From contig WAMJ01000083.1 in assembly GCA_015522385.1 (NCBI GenBank), positions 1 to 6,551 on the forward strand: a stretch of DNA of 6,551 nucleotides, in the 5' to 3' direction. The position numbers and the translations under genes were made by a program. Below the pieces are notes generated by a model, which was not told the DNA's origin, did no database searches, and saw only the letters and a program-made list of their open reading frames with translations. This stretch comes from Candidatus Heimdallarchaeota archaeon (lineage in GTDB: Archaea; Asgardarchaeota; Heimdallarchaeia; Heimdallarchaeales; Kariarchaeaceae). Numbering within the stretch: the stretch's first letter is position 1; every line of letters begins with the position of its first letter. This document shows, in pieces, positions 1 through 6,227 of the stretch.

Positions 1-345
1 CCCTATAAGGGTAATCGATGAAGAAACCGAGGATAATATCGAAAATATAACGTCTATAAAACTATGGGCCACCACTACAAATGACTGCAAGATCGAGTCG
101 ACAACACTGGAAACAATGAAATTACCTGCCTCCTTAATCCCATCCCAAGCCTTGCTCAACCCGTCCTTCACCGCTTGAAGGGCTGAAGTTACACCTGTGA
201 AGATGCCTGCTACCACGTCAGCCAGAGTCTTGCCCTTCAGCACGGTGTCCCAGAGTGCGGATACCCAAGGATTATACGTCATTCTAACATGTAGTGTATC
301 CAGAAGGGGGTAGAGAGGATCAACGTTCCGAATCCTGAAGCCCAT
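1..345 (-). CDS. Partial protein with the conserved GIFTGVTSA head module (C-terminus beyond window)
   Basis: The first 115 codons are present and the frame stays open to the left edge. I do not recognise a family. Residues 1-78 match the first 78 residues of the 387-aa protein at 4401-5564 at 53 of 78 positions in a gap-free hand alignment. Shared blocks are MGFRIR, WVSALW, TLADVVAGIFTGVTSA and GLSKAWDGIK. After residue 78 the likeness stops and a hydrophobic, serine-rich stretch (about residues 79-115) begins, which could be a membrane helix. There is no signal peptide. The GLSKAWDGIK region looks like an amphipathic helix. The ATG at 345 is chosen because it is the conserved first residue of both copies and lies 25 nt below a TTTAT box. 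A membrane-associated protein is likely; its function is unknown. Confidence 0.8.
   Translation of the reverse strand, partial: MGFRIRNVDPLYPLLDTLHVRMTYNPWVSALWDTVLKGKTLADVVAGIFTGVTSALQAVKDGLSKAWDGIKEAGNFIVSSVVDSILQSFVVVAHSFIDVIFSILSSVSSSITLIG
112..345 (-). repeat. Direct repeat copy A: head-module coding region
   Basis: This stretch encodes the 78-residue head and is repeated at 5331-5564 in the same orientation. Exact shared runs are 23 nt at 328-350 (matching 5547-5569) and 19 nt at 250-268 (matching 5469-5487). Similarity also covers the promoter spacing but ends abruptly after codon 78. The two copies enclose about 5 kb. Confidence 0.8.
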
Positions 346-385
346 TAGGTCACTTGCATAACAGGATAAAATAAACTTTACTAGG
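346..385 (-). promoter_or_regulatory. TATA-type promoter of the partial head-module gene (leaderless)
   Basis: On the minus strand GTTTAT lies at 376-371, followed by exactly 25 nt and then the ATG at 345. It is preceded by purine-rich AGTAAA, compatible with a BRE. The same box and spacing precede the paralogue at 5564. An archaeal TATA box lies roughly 26-30 nt above the start site, so the RNA should begin at or within a few bases of the ATG. No Shine-Dalgarno sequence is needed or obvious. Read from sequence only. Confidence 0.65.
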
Positions 386-391
386 TGACCT
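347..391. repeat. 7-bp inverted repeat flanking a TATA box
   Basis: AGGTCAC at 347-353 is the exact reverse complement of GTGACCT at 385-391. The arms lie on either side of the GTTTAT box (371-376) of the partial head-module gene. They could be an operator that brackets the promoter, or chance. The paralogous promoter at 5565-5604 does not have the pair. Confidence 0.3.
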
Positions 392-417
392 CATTGATTA
401 CTAAATTTAATCCTTGG

Positions 418-432
418 TGAAGGAAGGAAAAT
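418..432 (-). terminator. Possible pyrimidine-rich terminator after the ATPase gene
   Basis: On the minus strand ATTTTCCTTCCTTCA lies about 65 nt past the ATPase stop codon and before the next promoter. Archaeal termination often uses T-rich tracts without a strong hairpin. The tract is interrupted by C, so the call is weak. Confidence 0.25.
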
Positions 433-495
433 CGCTACTGTGAGAACCCCATAAGGGTATCCGCGAAATTCCCCCAGCGATCAACTGCAGAAACT

Positions 496-2151
496 CTACT
501 GTCTATCGCTTAGAAATTCTTTGACCTCAATCATTCGACTGTACACACTCTCACCAAGGAGATCATTGAGCTCATCTCCACTTGTGACCAGAATTGAGCC
601 ATCCGTTCCAGAGACCTTGTACAGGGAGATGAACCAACCTTCGGTCCGAAGTGCATGTACTTTCTCCTTGAATTTCCCATACTTGCTTTTCAAGGAGAAT
701 CTCTGTGTGGTGACCTGAACAAGTATTCTCTCCCCTCCTTTCTCAAAGACTCCATCTATTCCTTCCATCGACGGGGTGTGGTAGAGTGTGTCCGAATCCA
801 GCTTTAAGGTAGCGATAATACTTGCATCATTGGATCTCAATACCTTGATCTTGTTGAGGTCTTGGACATCAAATCTTTCTGATCCGGTTTCAAGGGGTCG
901 ATTTCCTCGGAGAATGAGGGAGGCAAATATAATTTTCTCAAAGGTGAAACCCAACCCGGACAGACCACCAACCATCTCTCGGAAATACCTGTTGCTGAGG
1001 ATCTCATGGAGGAATTGCTCATAGGATCCAGTTATGCTTTTGAGGAAGAACAACCCATGGAAGTAACTGGTGATATAGTAGTTGGAATTTCCATTCATGA
1101 CAATGAACCCCATAGTCATCAGCTGGAAGATGAGCTCATTCTTCTCCTCGTTGAGTTCCTGATTGAGTTGCAGATTATTCGCCATTCCCTGAAGCAGCCA
1201 CCTCTTCACCTCATTGAACTCTTCATGAGACTGCAGTCGTTTGAGGTTCTCTAACTTCTCCCTGTCCAGAAGCGATTTCGACATGAGGGTCTCCACCCTC
1301 TTGGTCAGTTCCTCGGTGAAATTCGGGGTCTCTTCTAGGGAGAAGAACCCCTCCACGATCTTCTCAATTGTTCTGGGATGACCGCCACTGAACGCATGGA
1401 GATAGGTCTCAAGCTCCTCTACATTGTCATAATTGGGATAGAGATTCCTAAATCTCATGATGTAGTCCTCGATATCTTCAGATTTGAGAGGGCTGATCAC
1501 CACCAGTTGGATCTTACCATTCAGAGGCGATCCTATGCCATAACCAATCTGTGACAGAATTGAGTACTGAGTTCCAGATATTACCAGGAGAATCCTCTTG
1601 GAGAGCAGGTCCGCAAGAAATTGTGAATAGCTCCTGAGCATTTTCTCACCACCCTTATCCCCGATGTTCTGATAGATCTGGATCTCGTCGGTTGTGAAGA
1701 CAACCGGTACGACCTTGAGCAGGATATTCAACAAAGATGCAGTCGTGCTAAACCTGAACTCCTTATTCTCAATTATCCTATTGATCTCATCCTGTACACG
1801 TCTGAGGTCTCTGCGAAGAGCATATCCACTCGAATCCCTGTCAACAAACTCCTGAATGAGCGAATCCTGATTTCTAATCAAGATGTCAATGGCGTCCACC
1901 AGATCCTGATTAATCTGGAACTCGTTGTGGTGACTTGAGTTAGCGGTGAAGTAGAGATGTATCCCCTTGTGCTCCCTCTCAACCTTGTCTCCAAATCGTC
2001 TGATCAGGGTGGTCTTACCTATACCAGGAGCATTGAGGTACGAGTAGACCTTCGGGGGACCAATATCCCTCATCCTGCTCTCGAATCTTGTGGACAGCAG
2101 CTCAAGATCCTTCTCCCTCCCGACGAAGATACTCATGTAGCGGTCGTCCAT
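496..2151 (-). CDS. Archaeal P-loop ATPase with C-terminal nuclease-like domain
   Basis: This 551-aa soluble protein resembles the archaeal ATPase_2/STAND-like AAA group. After a short N-terminus with FVGREKDLELL (about residues 9-19) comes the P-loop NAPGIGKTT (40-48; Lys46, Thr47). Its first position is Asn instead of Gly. A Walker B-like strand ends in FTTDE (152-156; Asp155, Glu156), SGTQ (192-195) fits sensor 1, and SGGHPR (255-260) fits the sensor-2 region. Residues about 335-372 look like a winged helix or helical linker. The C-terminal 140 residues contain FEKIIFAS (Glu405), GIDGVF (Asp466) and the strand ILVQVTT (Gln479-Thr481). This pattern resembles a PD-(D/E)xK fold with QxT in place of ExK, as I recall for Crinkler/RHS-type effectors. 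There are no membrane helices. The frame can be extended upstream to a TTG at 2268, but that extension would cross the TATA box, so the ATG at 2151 is preferred. The ATPase is well supported; the nuclease-like domain is moderate; the target is unknown. Confidence 0.85.
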   Translation of the reverse strand: MDDRYMSIFVGREKDLELLSTRFESRMRDIGPPKVYSYLNAPGIGKTTLIRRFGDKVEREHKGIHLYFTANSSHHNEFQINQDLVDAIDILIRNQDSLIQEFVDRDSSGYALRRDLRRVQDEINRIIENKEFRFSTTASLLNILLKVVPVVFTTDEIQIYQNIGDKGGEKMLRSYSQFLADLLSKRILLVISGTQYSILSQIGYGIGSPLNGKIQLVVISPLKSEDIEDYIMRFRNLYPNYDNVEELETYLHAFSGGHPRTIEKIVEGFFSLEETPNFTEELTKRVETLMSKSLLDREKLENLKRLQSHEEFNEVKRWLLQGMANNLQLNQELNEEKNELIFQLMTMGFIVMNGNSNYYITSYFHGLFFLKSITGSYEQFLHEILSNRYFREMVGGLSGLGFTFEKIIFASLILRGNRPLETGSERFDVQDLNKIKVLRSNDASIIATLKLDSDTLYHTPSMEGIDGVFEKGGERILVQVTTQRFSLKSKYGKFKEKVHALRTEGWFISLYKVSGTDGSILVTSGDELNDLLGESVYSRMIEVKEFLSDRQ

Positions 2152-2196
2152 AACTATCTCTGCGAGAGTCAAATTAATAAATATACCTTCGGTTAG
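2152..2196 (-). promoter_or_regulatory. TATA/BRE promoter of the ATPase gene (leaderless)
   Basis: On the minus strand CCGAAGG is followed by TATATTTATTAAT (2185-2173). The TTTAT core lies at 2181-2177, exactly 25 nt above the ATG at 2151. This is the same core and spacing as at 371 and 5590. The box sits between the end of the 145-aa gene and the ATPase, so the ATPase can be transcribed on its own. It also argues against the longer TTG-started reading. Confidence 0.7.
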
Positions 2197-2285
2197 AGCA
2201 ATTTCAAGATCCATTCGACATTTTATGGGGTTATCGACAAGATGATGAGCACATCGAGCGATATTCAAGGGTAGAGTGATCCCAT

Positions 2286-2723
2286 TTACTGACCCTTAGG
2301 AACTTTAAGCCTTAATCTGCGTTTGATAACGAACCAATTATCCTTATTCGGTTGGAAGTTGATCTGTGCAAGGGCGAGGAAGATCCAAAAGGAAAATGGG
2401 ATATCGGACAAGAAAGCAAGGATAACAATAACCAGAGTAACGATAAATTTCAGTTTGTGAATTAGATTGACATCCCGTCTTTTAAATTCCTCCTCGTAAT
2501 CAGGAAATTCCACAAAGAAGGAGGTTTTATAGAGCGTGTGAGATCCAAGGGAATATGCCAGCATCGGGATCAAATTGTGACGCTCGTCATATTGGAACAG
2601 GAAAAACCCCATCTCCTCTGGCAATGTTATGAGTATCAAGGCAATTAGGTTAACGACACCACATGGTCTATCCGCATTTCTCATTGTGAGAACACTCCGT
2701 CCATGAATGACGAAATCGCACAT
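2286..2723 (-). CDS. Small membrane protein of unknown function (145 aa)
   Basis: I do not recognise a family. Hydrophobic stretches lie at about residues 22-43 and 91-124. The second is long enough for a helical hairpin, broken near SDIPF (106-110). Between them, residues 45-90 form a charged loop with acidic and basic patches (DYEEEFKRRD), and the C-terminus is basic (IKRRLRLKVPKG), probably cytosolic. The ATG at 2723 is the longest start because a stop codon lies 12 codons upstream. The ATG at residue 14 is an alternative. Neither has a Shine-Dalgarno sequence or a box at the 25-nt spacing seen at other genes here. It follows the 12-helix gene after 136 nt, so it may be read through from there or use a weak box near 2770. 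Confidence 0.65.
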   Translation of the reverse strand: MCDFVIHGRSVLTMRNADRPCGVVNLIALILITLPEEMGFFLFQYDERHNLIPMLAYSLGSHTLYKTSFFVEFPDYEEEFKRRDVNLIHKLKFIVTLVIVILAFLSDIPFSFWIFLALAQINFQPNKDNWFVIKRRLRLKVPKGQ

Positions 2724-2742
2724 GGTTGAATCATATGAATGA

Positions 2743-2773
2743 AATGAAGATGATGTTTACCTCACAGAATAAA
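2743..2773 (-). promoter_or_regulatory. Weak candidate promoter of the 145-aa gene
   Basis: CTTTATTC on the minus strand (TTTAT at 2773-2769) would place transcription start near 2743, leaving a leader of about 20 nt before the ATG at 2723. That leader shows no Shine-Dalgarno sequence. The spacing differs from the three stronger promoters here, so this is tentative. Confidence 0.2.
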
Positions 2774-2859
2774 GACCAGATCAATGATTTGTATCCTTAT
2801 ACCCATTAAATCAATAGTTTATCTGAATAAGTTAGGCTTTATTGTGTCACTTCGATTTG

Positions 2860-4368
2860 CTATTCTTCCATCTCTAAAAACATATTTCTCACATCGATTA
2901 TTCGACCCATTGAGAGACCCATTCCTTTCTTCTGGAGTTTTTGAAGAAGAAAGCTAAATTCATCTTTGGATAAAAAGTCTAGTTTCTTTCTGTGACTCCT
3001 GTATGTGAGATACAGTACCAACGGAGACCCTAAGACATCGAATAATCTATAGACTTGGACATTCCTGACAGAGAGAAGAGCAAAAATCGAATGAATGGAT
3101 GAAAGGTATAGAGAAGTGACAATACCCATCCAGTACATCGTAGAGAGAATTCCAGTCATATAATGCAGTTTGCACAGGATTTGAAGAAGGGTGTCATCCA
3201 CCTCCAAGTTGGGATACACCATAAAGATTGAATCATATCGATTCGAAATATGAGCAATGGTCAGTAGAATCATACTCACTGACCCTAAGAAGAACAAGGT
3301 TGGAGACCACCTCATTGAATTATCAGATGTATCGACCAGGTAGGCCTCCCTCATGTAAAAAAGGAGGAATAGCAGGGCAATGACAGAGTATCTCAAATAG
3401 ACAAGGACAATTCTCCGAAGTTTTGAAGTTCCAGTTGTCCAAATCAATATCAAATTGATGAGAAACAGAAAAATAACAACGAAGAATATATCCAATGATA
3501 GCGAACCTCTGGAAATGAGCACATATAGCACTGCTGCAATGAGGAGAAAATGTATTCCTTCAATTACAACTATTCTATATACGTTCATCTCAACTTTCAC
3601 ACTATCAATGTATTTGTATTGAACGCTGGTATCGGATGCAAAGCAAGAATCAACGTATTTATTGATACGATCAATATCATGGACCATCGTGTGCACACTT
3701 CGACCCAATGGGAGACCTGAGTTTCTCTCCCTGAGCTCCAATAGTAGATGGATAAACTCGTCATGTGAAAGAGGTCTCCAATTCTCATTGTGGTCTTGAA
3801 AAAAGAAATAGAATATCACAAGTGATCCAAGGACATCGAAGATCATAAAGATGAGAGTGTTCTCGACCAATAATATGGTGAAGAGGAAATGAATAGCTGA
3901 GAGATAAAATGAAAGAGAGATCAACCACCAGTACATCGTAGAAAGTTTTCTGGTCAAATTGTACGATCTCCTCATCTCATCTAGCTGGAGCTCCGAATTT
4001 TTCGATAAGTCGGTATGTACAATAAATAATGATTTTCTAGGGTCTGAGAAATGAAGCCAAACTACGGAACTATACGATATTATCCCAATTATAATGATTC
4101 TGGATTGAGTCATAACCTCCGAGTTTACTAATATCGCAGAATCTATCAAGTAAACCATTTTCAAATGAATCAGGAAGAAAATTAAGGCATAGACCAAATA
4201 CCGTCGGAAAAGGTTAGATATCCTGCCTAGCTCTGAACCACCTCGGATCCATGTAAATATTCCAGCAACGATGTACATAGCAGTCAGAGCATAAATCTCA
4301 CTCCAATCAAGTATCTTGATGGCAGTGACCATTAAGACTGAGATGTTGACAATTGGAAATAATGCCAT
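2860..4368 (-). CDS. 12-helix membrane protein built from two tandem six-helix units
   Basis: This 502-aa integral membrane protein belongs to no family I recognise. It is an internal duplication: LSTMYW at 142-147 and 408-413, FDVLGS at 177-182 and 443-448, and GLPLGR/GLSMGR at 218-223 and 484-489 all repeat with an offset of 266 residues. RYLVYALIFF (56-65) matches RYSVIALLFL (326-335) at an offset of 270. Each unit has roughly six hydrophobic segments, at about 5-20, 25-41, 56-75, 88-106, 145-167 and 170-190 in unit 1. A short soluble tail follows, with a DEF...L...GLxxGR motif. The 6+6 plan recalls secondary transporters, but no MFS loop motif or ATPase motif is seen. The ATG at 4368 is 32 nt after the 387-aa gene with no TATA box between, so cotranscription is likely. 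The leader has GGTG 14 nt above the ATG, a poor Shine-Dalgarno sequence. Substrate or partner is unknown. Confidence 0.85.
   Translation of the reverse strand: MALFPIVNISVLMVTAIKILDWSEIYALTAMYIVAGIFTWIRGGSELGRISNLFRRYLVYALIFFLIHLKMVYLIDSAILVNSEVMTQSRIIIIGIISYSSVVWLHFSDPRKSLFIVHTDLSKNSELQLDEMRRSYNLTRKLSTMYWWLISLSFYLSAIHFLFTILLVENTLIFMIFDVLGSLVIFYFFFQDHNENWRPLSHDEFIHLLLELRERNSGLPLGRSVHTMVHDIDRINKYVDSCFASDTSVQYKYIDSVKVEMNVYRIVVIEGIHFLLIAAVLYVLISRGSLSLDIFFVVIFLFLINLILIWTTGTSKLRRIVLVYLRYSVIALLFLLFYMREAYLVDTSDNSMRWSPTLFFLGSVSMILLTIAHISNRYDSIFMVYPNLEVDDTLLQILCKLHYMTGILSTMYWMGIVTSLYLSSIHSIFALLSVRNVQVYRLFDVLGSPLVLYLTYRSHRKKLDFLSKDEFSFLLQKLQKKGMGLSMGRIIDVRNMFLEMEE
2863..3567 (-). repeat. Internal duplication unit 2 of the 12-helix protein
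   Basis: This covers about residues 268-502. It carries the second LSTMYW (408-413), FDVLGS (443-448), DEF (469-471) and GLSMGR (484-489). The 4-residue difference in offset between the N-terminal and C-terminal parts implies a small indel between the conserved blocks. Confidence 0.75.
3649..4359 (-). repeat. Internal duplication unit 1 of the 12-helix protein
   Basis: This covers about residues 4-240. It contains LSTMYW, FDVLGS, DEF and GLPLGR in the same order and spacing as unit 2. The duplication is clear in protein; at DNA level it has diverged, so it is old rather than a recent tandem copy. Confidence 0.75.
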
Positions 4369-4400
4369 CGCCTGCAGCGATACACCATTCTTCTCGATGT

Positions 4401-5564
4401 TCAGACACTCACCTCTATCAATAGGACTAATGCCAACATTGTGAGGATCACGATCATCGTCGGTATGATCAGGACCTCAAACCTGATTGAAAGGAGAACC
4501 AATAAGATTACTAGTAGCATTGGCCAGAAAGTAACGAAGGTAGGAATTATGTCTTCCCTAAATAATGTCATAAAACCTAGTAATAGCAAAATCGTTGTTA
4601 CCAATGTTAAAACCCCTTCGGATCCAGTAGTCAAAAGAGTACTTGCCATATCACCTGTAAATTTGTCTATAAATTTCACTGTAATTCCATCCCTTGACTG
4701 TGTGAGAGTATAGAGTATTGCGAGAGAAGCTATTAGGATACTGATCCAACTTATTAAGAAACGACGGAAATGTTCCGTGTATAAAGTTTGTTGGTCCATG
4801 TTATCAAATAGAGATTGAGTTTGTGCATTATCCAGAATACGGTTAACTGTTGGAAATAAAGGAATGTTAATCAACACACCTCCAATAATAAAAAGAGTTG
4901 AAGTAATTGCTAGAATGGCAGATTCAATTTTGTTTATACCCATTCCCTCTATCGCAGTTACAAGGCCTAATACTCCTAATTCACCCATAATAATCGCTAT
5001 CATGAAATTGAAAAATACAGCATTCAAGTCTGGTATCTCTTCTTCAAAATACAACCCAAGGGTCTCAATTTGGATGGGGAGAAGTAGATCCAAAATCAAT
5101 TTCATAACATCGATTGAAATTAATTCATCTTTCTCCGACTGAATTATTATTTCCGTTGAGGTAGTGAAGGTTCTTAACGTATTAGATGCACTATCAGACT
5201 CTAAAATGATTGTATTCAAATTTTTATAGGATTTTCCCCTAATCAGTTCGGCAACAATTATTAATAACCCTGCCAAGGAGTTTAGAATTACGAAATTCAA
5301 TCCTTGAGTAATCGAACTAAAAACTTCATTGACAATAAAACTTCCCGAACTCTTGATCCCGTCCCAAGCCTTGCTCAGTCCCTTTTTAACAGTCTGCACT
5401 GCAGATGTTACTCCTGTGAAGATGCCAGCCACGACGTCGGCCAGGGTCTGGTCCCCCATGATCTGGTTCCAGAGTGCGGATACCCAAAAATTATGCGTAA
5501 ATTCCGCGTGGATTGTGCCTTGCTGGGTGTAGAGCAGATCGACATCCCGAATCCTGAAGCCCAT
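4401..5564 (-). CDS. Multi-pass membrane protein with the GIFTGVTSA head module (387 aa)
   Basis: I do not recognise a family. Residues 1-78 are the head module shared with the gene cut at the left edge (WVSALW, TLADVVAGIFTGVTSA, GLSKAWDGIK). It is largely soluble or amphipathic and has no signal peptide. The rest carries about seven hydrophobic helices, near 90-108, 183-205, 213-237, 269-287, 317-335, 343-360 and 364-383. Between the first and second is a soluble loop of about 75 residues rich in Thr, Ser and acidic residues. The protein ends in membrane, with almost no tail. A GTG at 5576 would add four residues, but the ATG at 5564 is conserved in the paralogue and sits 25 nt below the TATA box, so it is preferred. 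The 12-helix gene follows after 32 nt and is probably in the same transcript. A modular membrane protein with a common N-terminal docking part is plausible inference. Confidence 0.85.
   Translation of the reverse strand: MGFRIRDVDLLYTQQGTIHAEFTHNFWVSALWNQIMGDQTLADVVAGIFTGVTSAVQTVKKGLSKAWDGIKSSGSFIVNEVFSSITQGLNFVILNSLAGLLIIVAELIRGKSYKNLNTIILESDSASNTLRTFTTSTEIIIQSEKDELISIDVMKLILDLLLPIQIETLGLYFEEEIPDLNAVFFNFMIAIIMGELGVLGLVTAIEGMGINKIESAILAITSTLFIIGGVLINIPLFPTVNRILDNAQTQSLFDNMDQQTLYTEHFRRFLISWISILIASLAILYTLTQSRDGITVKFIDKFTGDMASTLLTTGSEGVLTLVTTILLLLGFMTLFREDIIPTFVTFWPMLLVILLVLLSIRFEVLIIPTMIVILTMLALVLLIEVSV
5331..5564 (-). repeat. Direct repeat copy B: head-module coding region
   Basis: This is the counterpart of 112-345 in the same orientation. 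Similarity is highest over the first codons and around 5469-5487, and is lost after codon 78. It could be the product of gene duplication followed by tail replacement, or be kept similar by gene conversion. Confidence 0.8.
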
Positions 5565-5604
5565 TAGGTTATTCACTTATTGCGTCTAGATAAACGTTAC
5601 TTGG
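5565..5604 (-). promoter_or_regulatory. TATA-type promoter of the 387-aa gene (leaderless)
   Basis: On the minus strand AAGTAAC precedes GTTTAT (5595-5590), then come exactly 25 nt to the ATG at 5564. The AGTAA.GTTTAT core and the CCTA next to the ATG are shared with the promoter at 346-385. The spacer between them differs in sequence but not in length. This supports a transcript beginning at or beside the start codon. Confidence 0.7.
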
Positions 5605-5699
5605 ATACATCGAACTGGTCAATAATCAAGTTAGCTTCTCTTTGGGGGTACTTTGTTCTAATTGTTGAATACACAAGAAAATATGATACATCCAAATCG

Positions 5700-5713
5700 A
5701 TATTTGCAAATAT
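5700..5713. promoter_or_regulatory. 14-bp perfect palindrome, candidate operator
   Basis: ATATTTGCAAATAT is a perfect two-fold palindrome. It lies in the longest intergenic region of the window, about 105 nt upstream of the TATA box of the 387-aa gene and 59 nt past the stop of the upstream gene. Such sites often bind dimeric helix-turn-helix regulators. The AT-rich background makes chance palindromes more likely, and no second copy was found. Confidence 0.3.
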
Positions 5714-5755
5714 GGTGGTCCAATTTAAGCGAAATATGTCATATTGTCTATACTT

Positions 5756-5762
5756 TAAAAAT
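5756..5762 (-). terminator. Possible T-tract terminator after the 151-aa gene
   Basis: On the minus strand ATTTTTA begins about ten bases past the stop codon at 5772. A five-T run is minimal for archaeal intrinsic termination and has no hairpin. Its place at the end of a gene pair is its main support. Confidence 0.25.
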
Positions 5763-5771
5763 GTCTAGGAA

Positions 5772-6227
5772 TTATTCTAATTCTTGTTCTGTCAAGTCCT
5801 TGGTCAACGATCCATTAGGTGAACCTTCAGGACTAACTGGCTCATGATAAGTGATTACTTTATTTGTGAAGTAAATATACATCAAAATTTGATAGAGATA
5901 ATTACCAAATGATTGAGAGAATACCTCGCTTAACAACCTCGGGAAGAAGTTCTGATCGAGGGTAAGAAGGAGGACGGAAAGGTCTGTGAAGAACAACGAG
6001 TAGATAAATACATTGTAGATCCATATCAGATTCAGCTGAAAGAAATGATACCAGAATCTTCCTCTCTGCTCCTCCTTAGTTGGTTTGTAGAAAATGAGTG
6101 TAAGTGAATTTAGCATAGTTAAATTCTTCTTGAATAGGTTATAAAATACAAATTCTAGAATGAGAGACTCAATCCAGTAGAGGACAATCAATGTGAGAAT
6201 GAATTTTGTCCAGTGTCTTCTGTTCAT
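5772..6227 (-). CDS. Small three-helix membrane protein of unknown function (151 aa)
   Basis: I do not recognise a family. Hydrophobic segments lie at about residues 9-31, 63-89 and 107-122, the last two rich in Tyr, Phe and Trp. A basic, charged segment (KPTKEEQRGR, 48-57) separates the first two, and an acidic, proline-containing tail (about 127-151) ends the protein, probably in the cytosol. The ATG overlaps the stop of the upstream gene by 4 nt (ATGA). It is preceded by GGGAGAG two bases above it, so translation is likely coupled. The pair forms a transcription unit that starts beyond the right edge. Confidence 0.7.
   Translation of the reverse strand: MNRRHWTKFILTLIVLYWIESLILEFVFYNLFKKNLTMLNSLTLIFYKPTKEEQRGRFWYHFFQLNLIWIYNVFIYSLFFTDLSVLLLTLDQNFFPRLLSEVFSQSFGNYLYQILMYIYFTNKVITYHEPVSPEGSPNGSLTKDLTEQELE

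Noticed and set aside
1..459. Similar strings CCCTATAAGGGTA (1-13) and CCCATAAGGGTA (448-459)
   Set aside because: They are short, one lies in coding sequence and the other in a spacer, and no further copies were noticed. Probably chance.
346..495. Short hairpin ACCC-CATAA-GGGT near 447-458 as a terminator
   Set aside because: A four-base stem without a following T-run on the minus strand is too weak. The pyrimidine tract at 418-432 is the better candidate.
521..1254. Plus-strand open frames within the ATPase gene (521-718, 788-1024, 1006-1254)
   Set aside because: They are antisense shadows of a well-supported gene, with low-complexity, unprotein-like translations and no promoter.
2152..2268. 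39-residue N-terminal extension of the ATPase from a TTG start
   Set aside because: It would span a good TATA/BRE promoter, uses a rare start, and the ATPase family normally begins just before the FVGRE block, which fits the ATG at 2151.
2860..4368. Major facilitator assignment for the 12-helix protein
   Set aside because: The 6+6 duplication fits, but the conserved MFS loop motif is absent and the repeated LSTMYW and FDVLGS motifs are not MFS hallmarks.
4441..5567. Plus-strand open frames opposite the 387-aa gene
   Set aside because: They are complementary shadows of hydrophobic coding sequence and show no independent features.
5565..5576. GTG start adding four residues to the 387-aa protein
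   Set aside because: The ATG at 5564 is conserved in the paralogue and has the same 25-nt spacing to the TATA box.
5580..5847. Plus-strand open frames in the 5577-5771 spacer
   Set aside because: They run into the antisense of the 151-aa gene, lack a start signal, and their composition is AT-rich noise.
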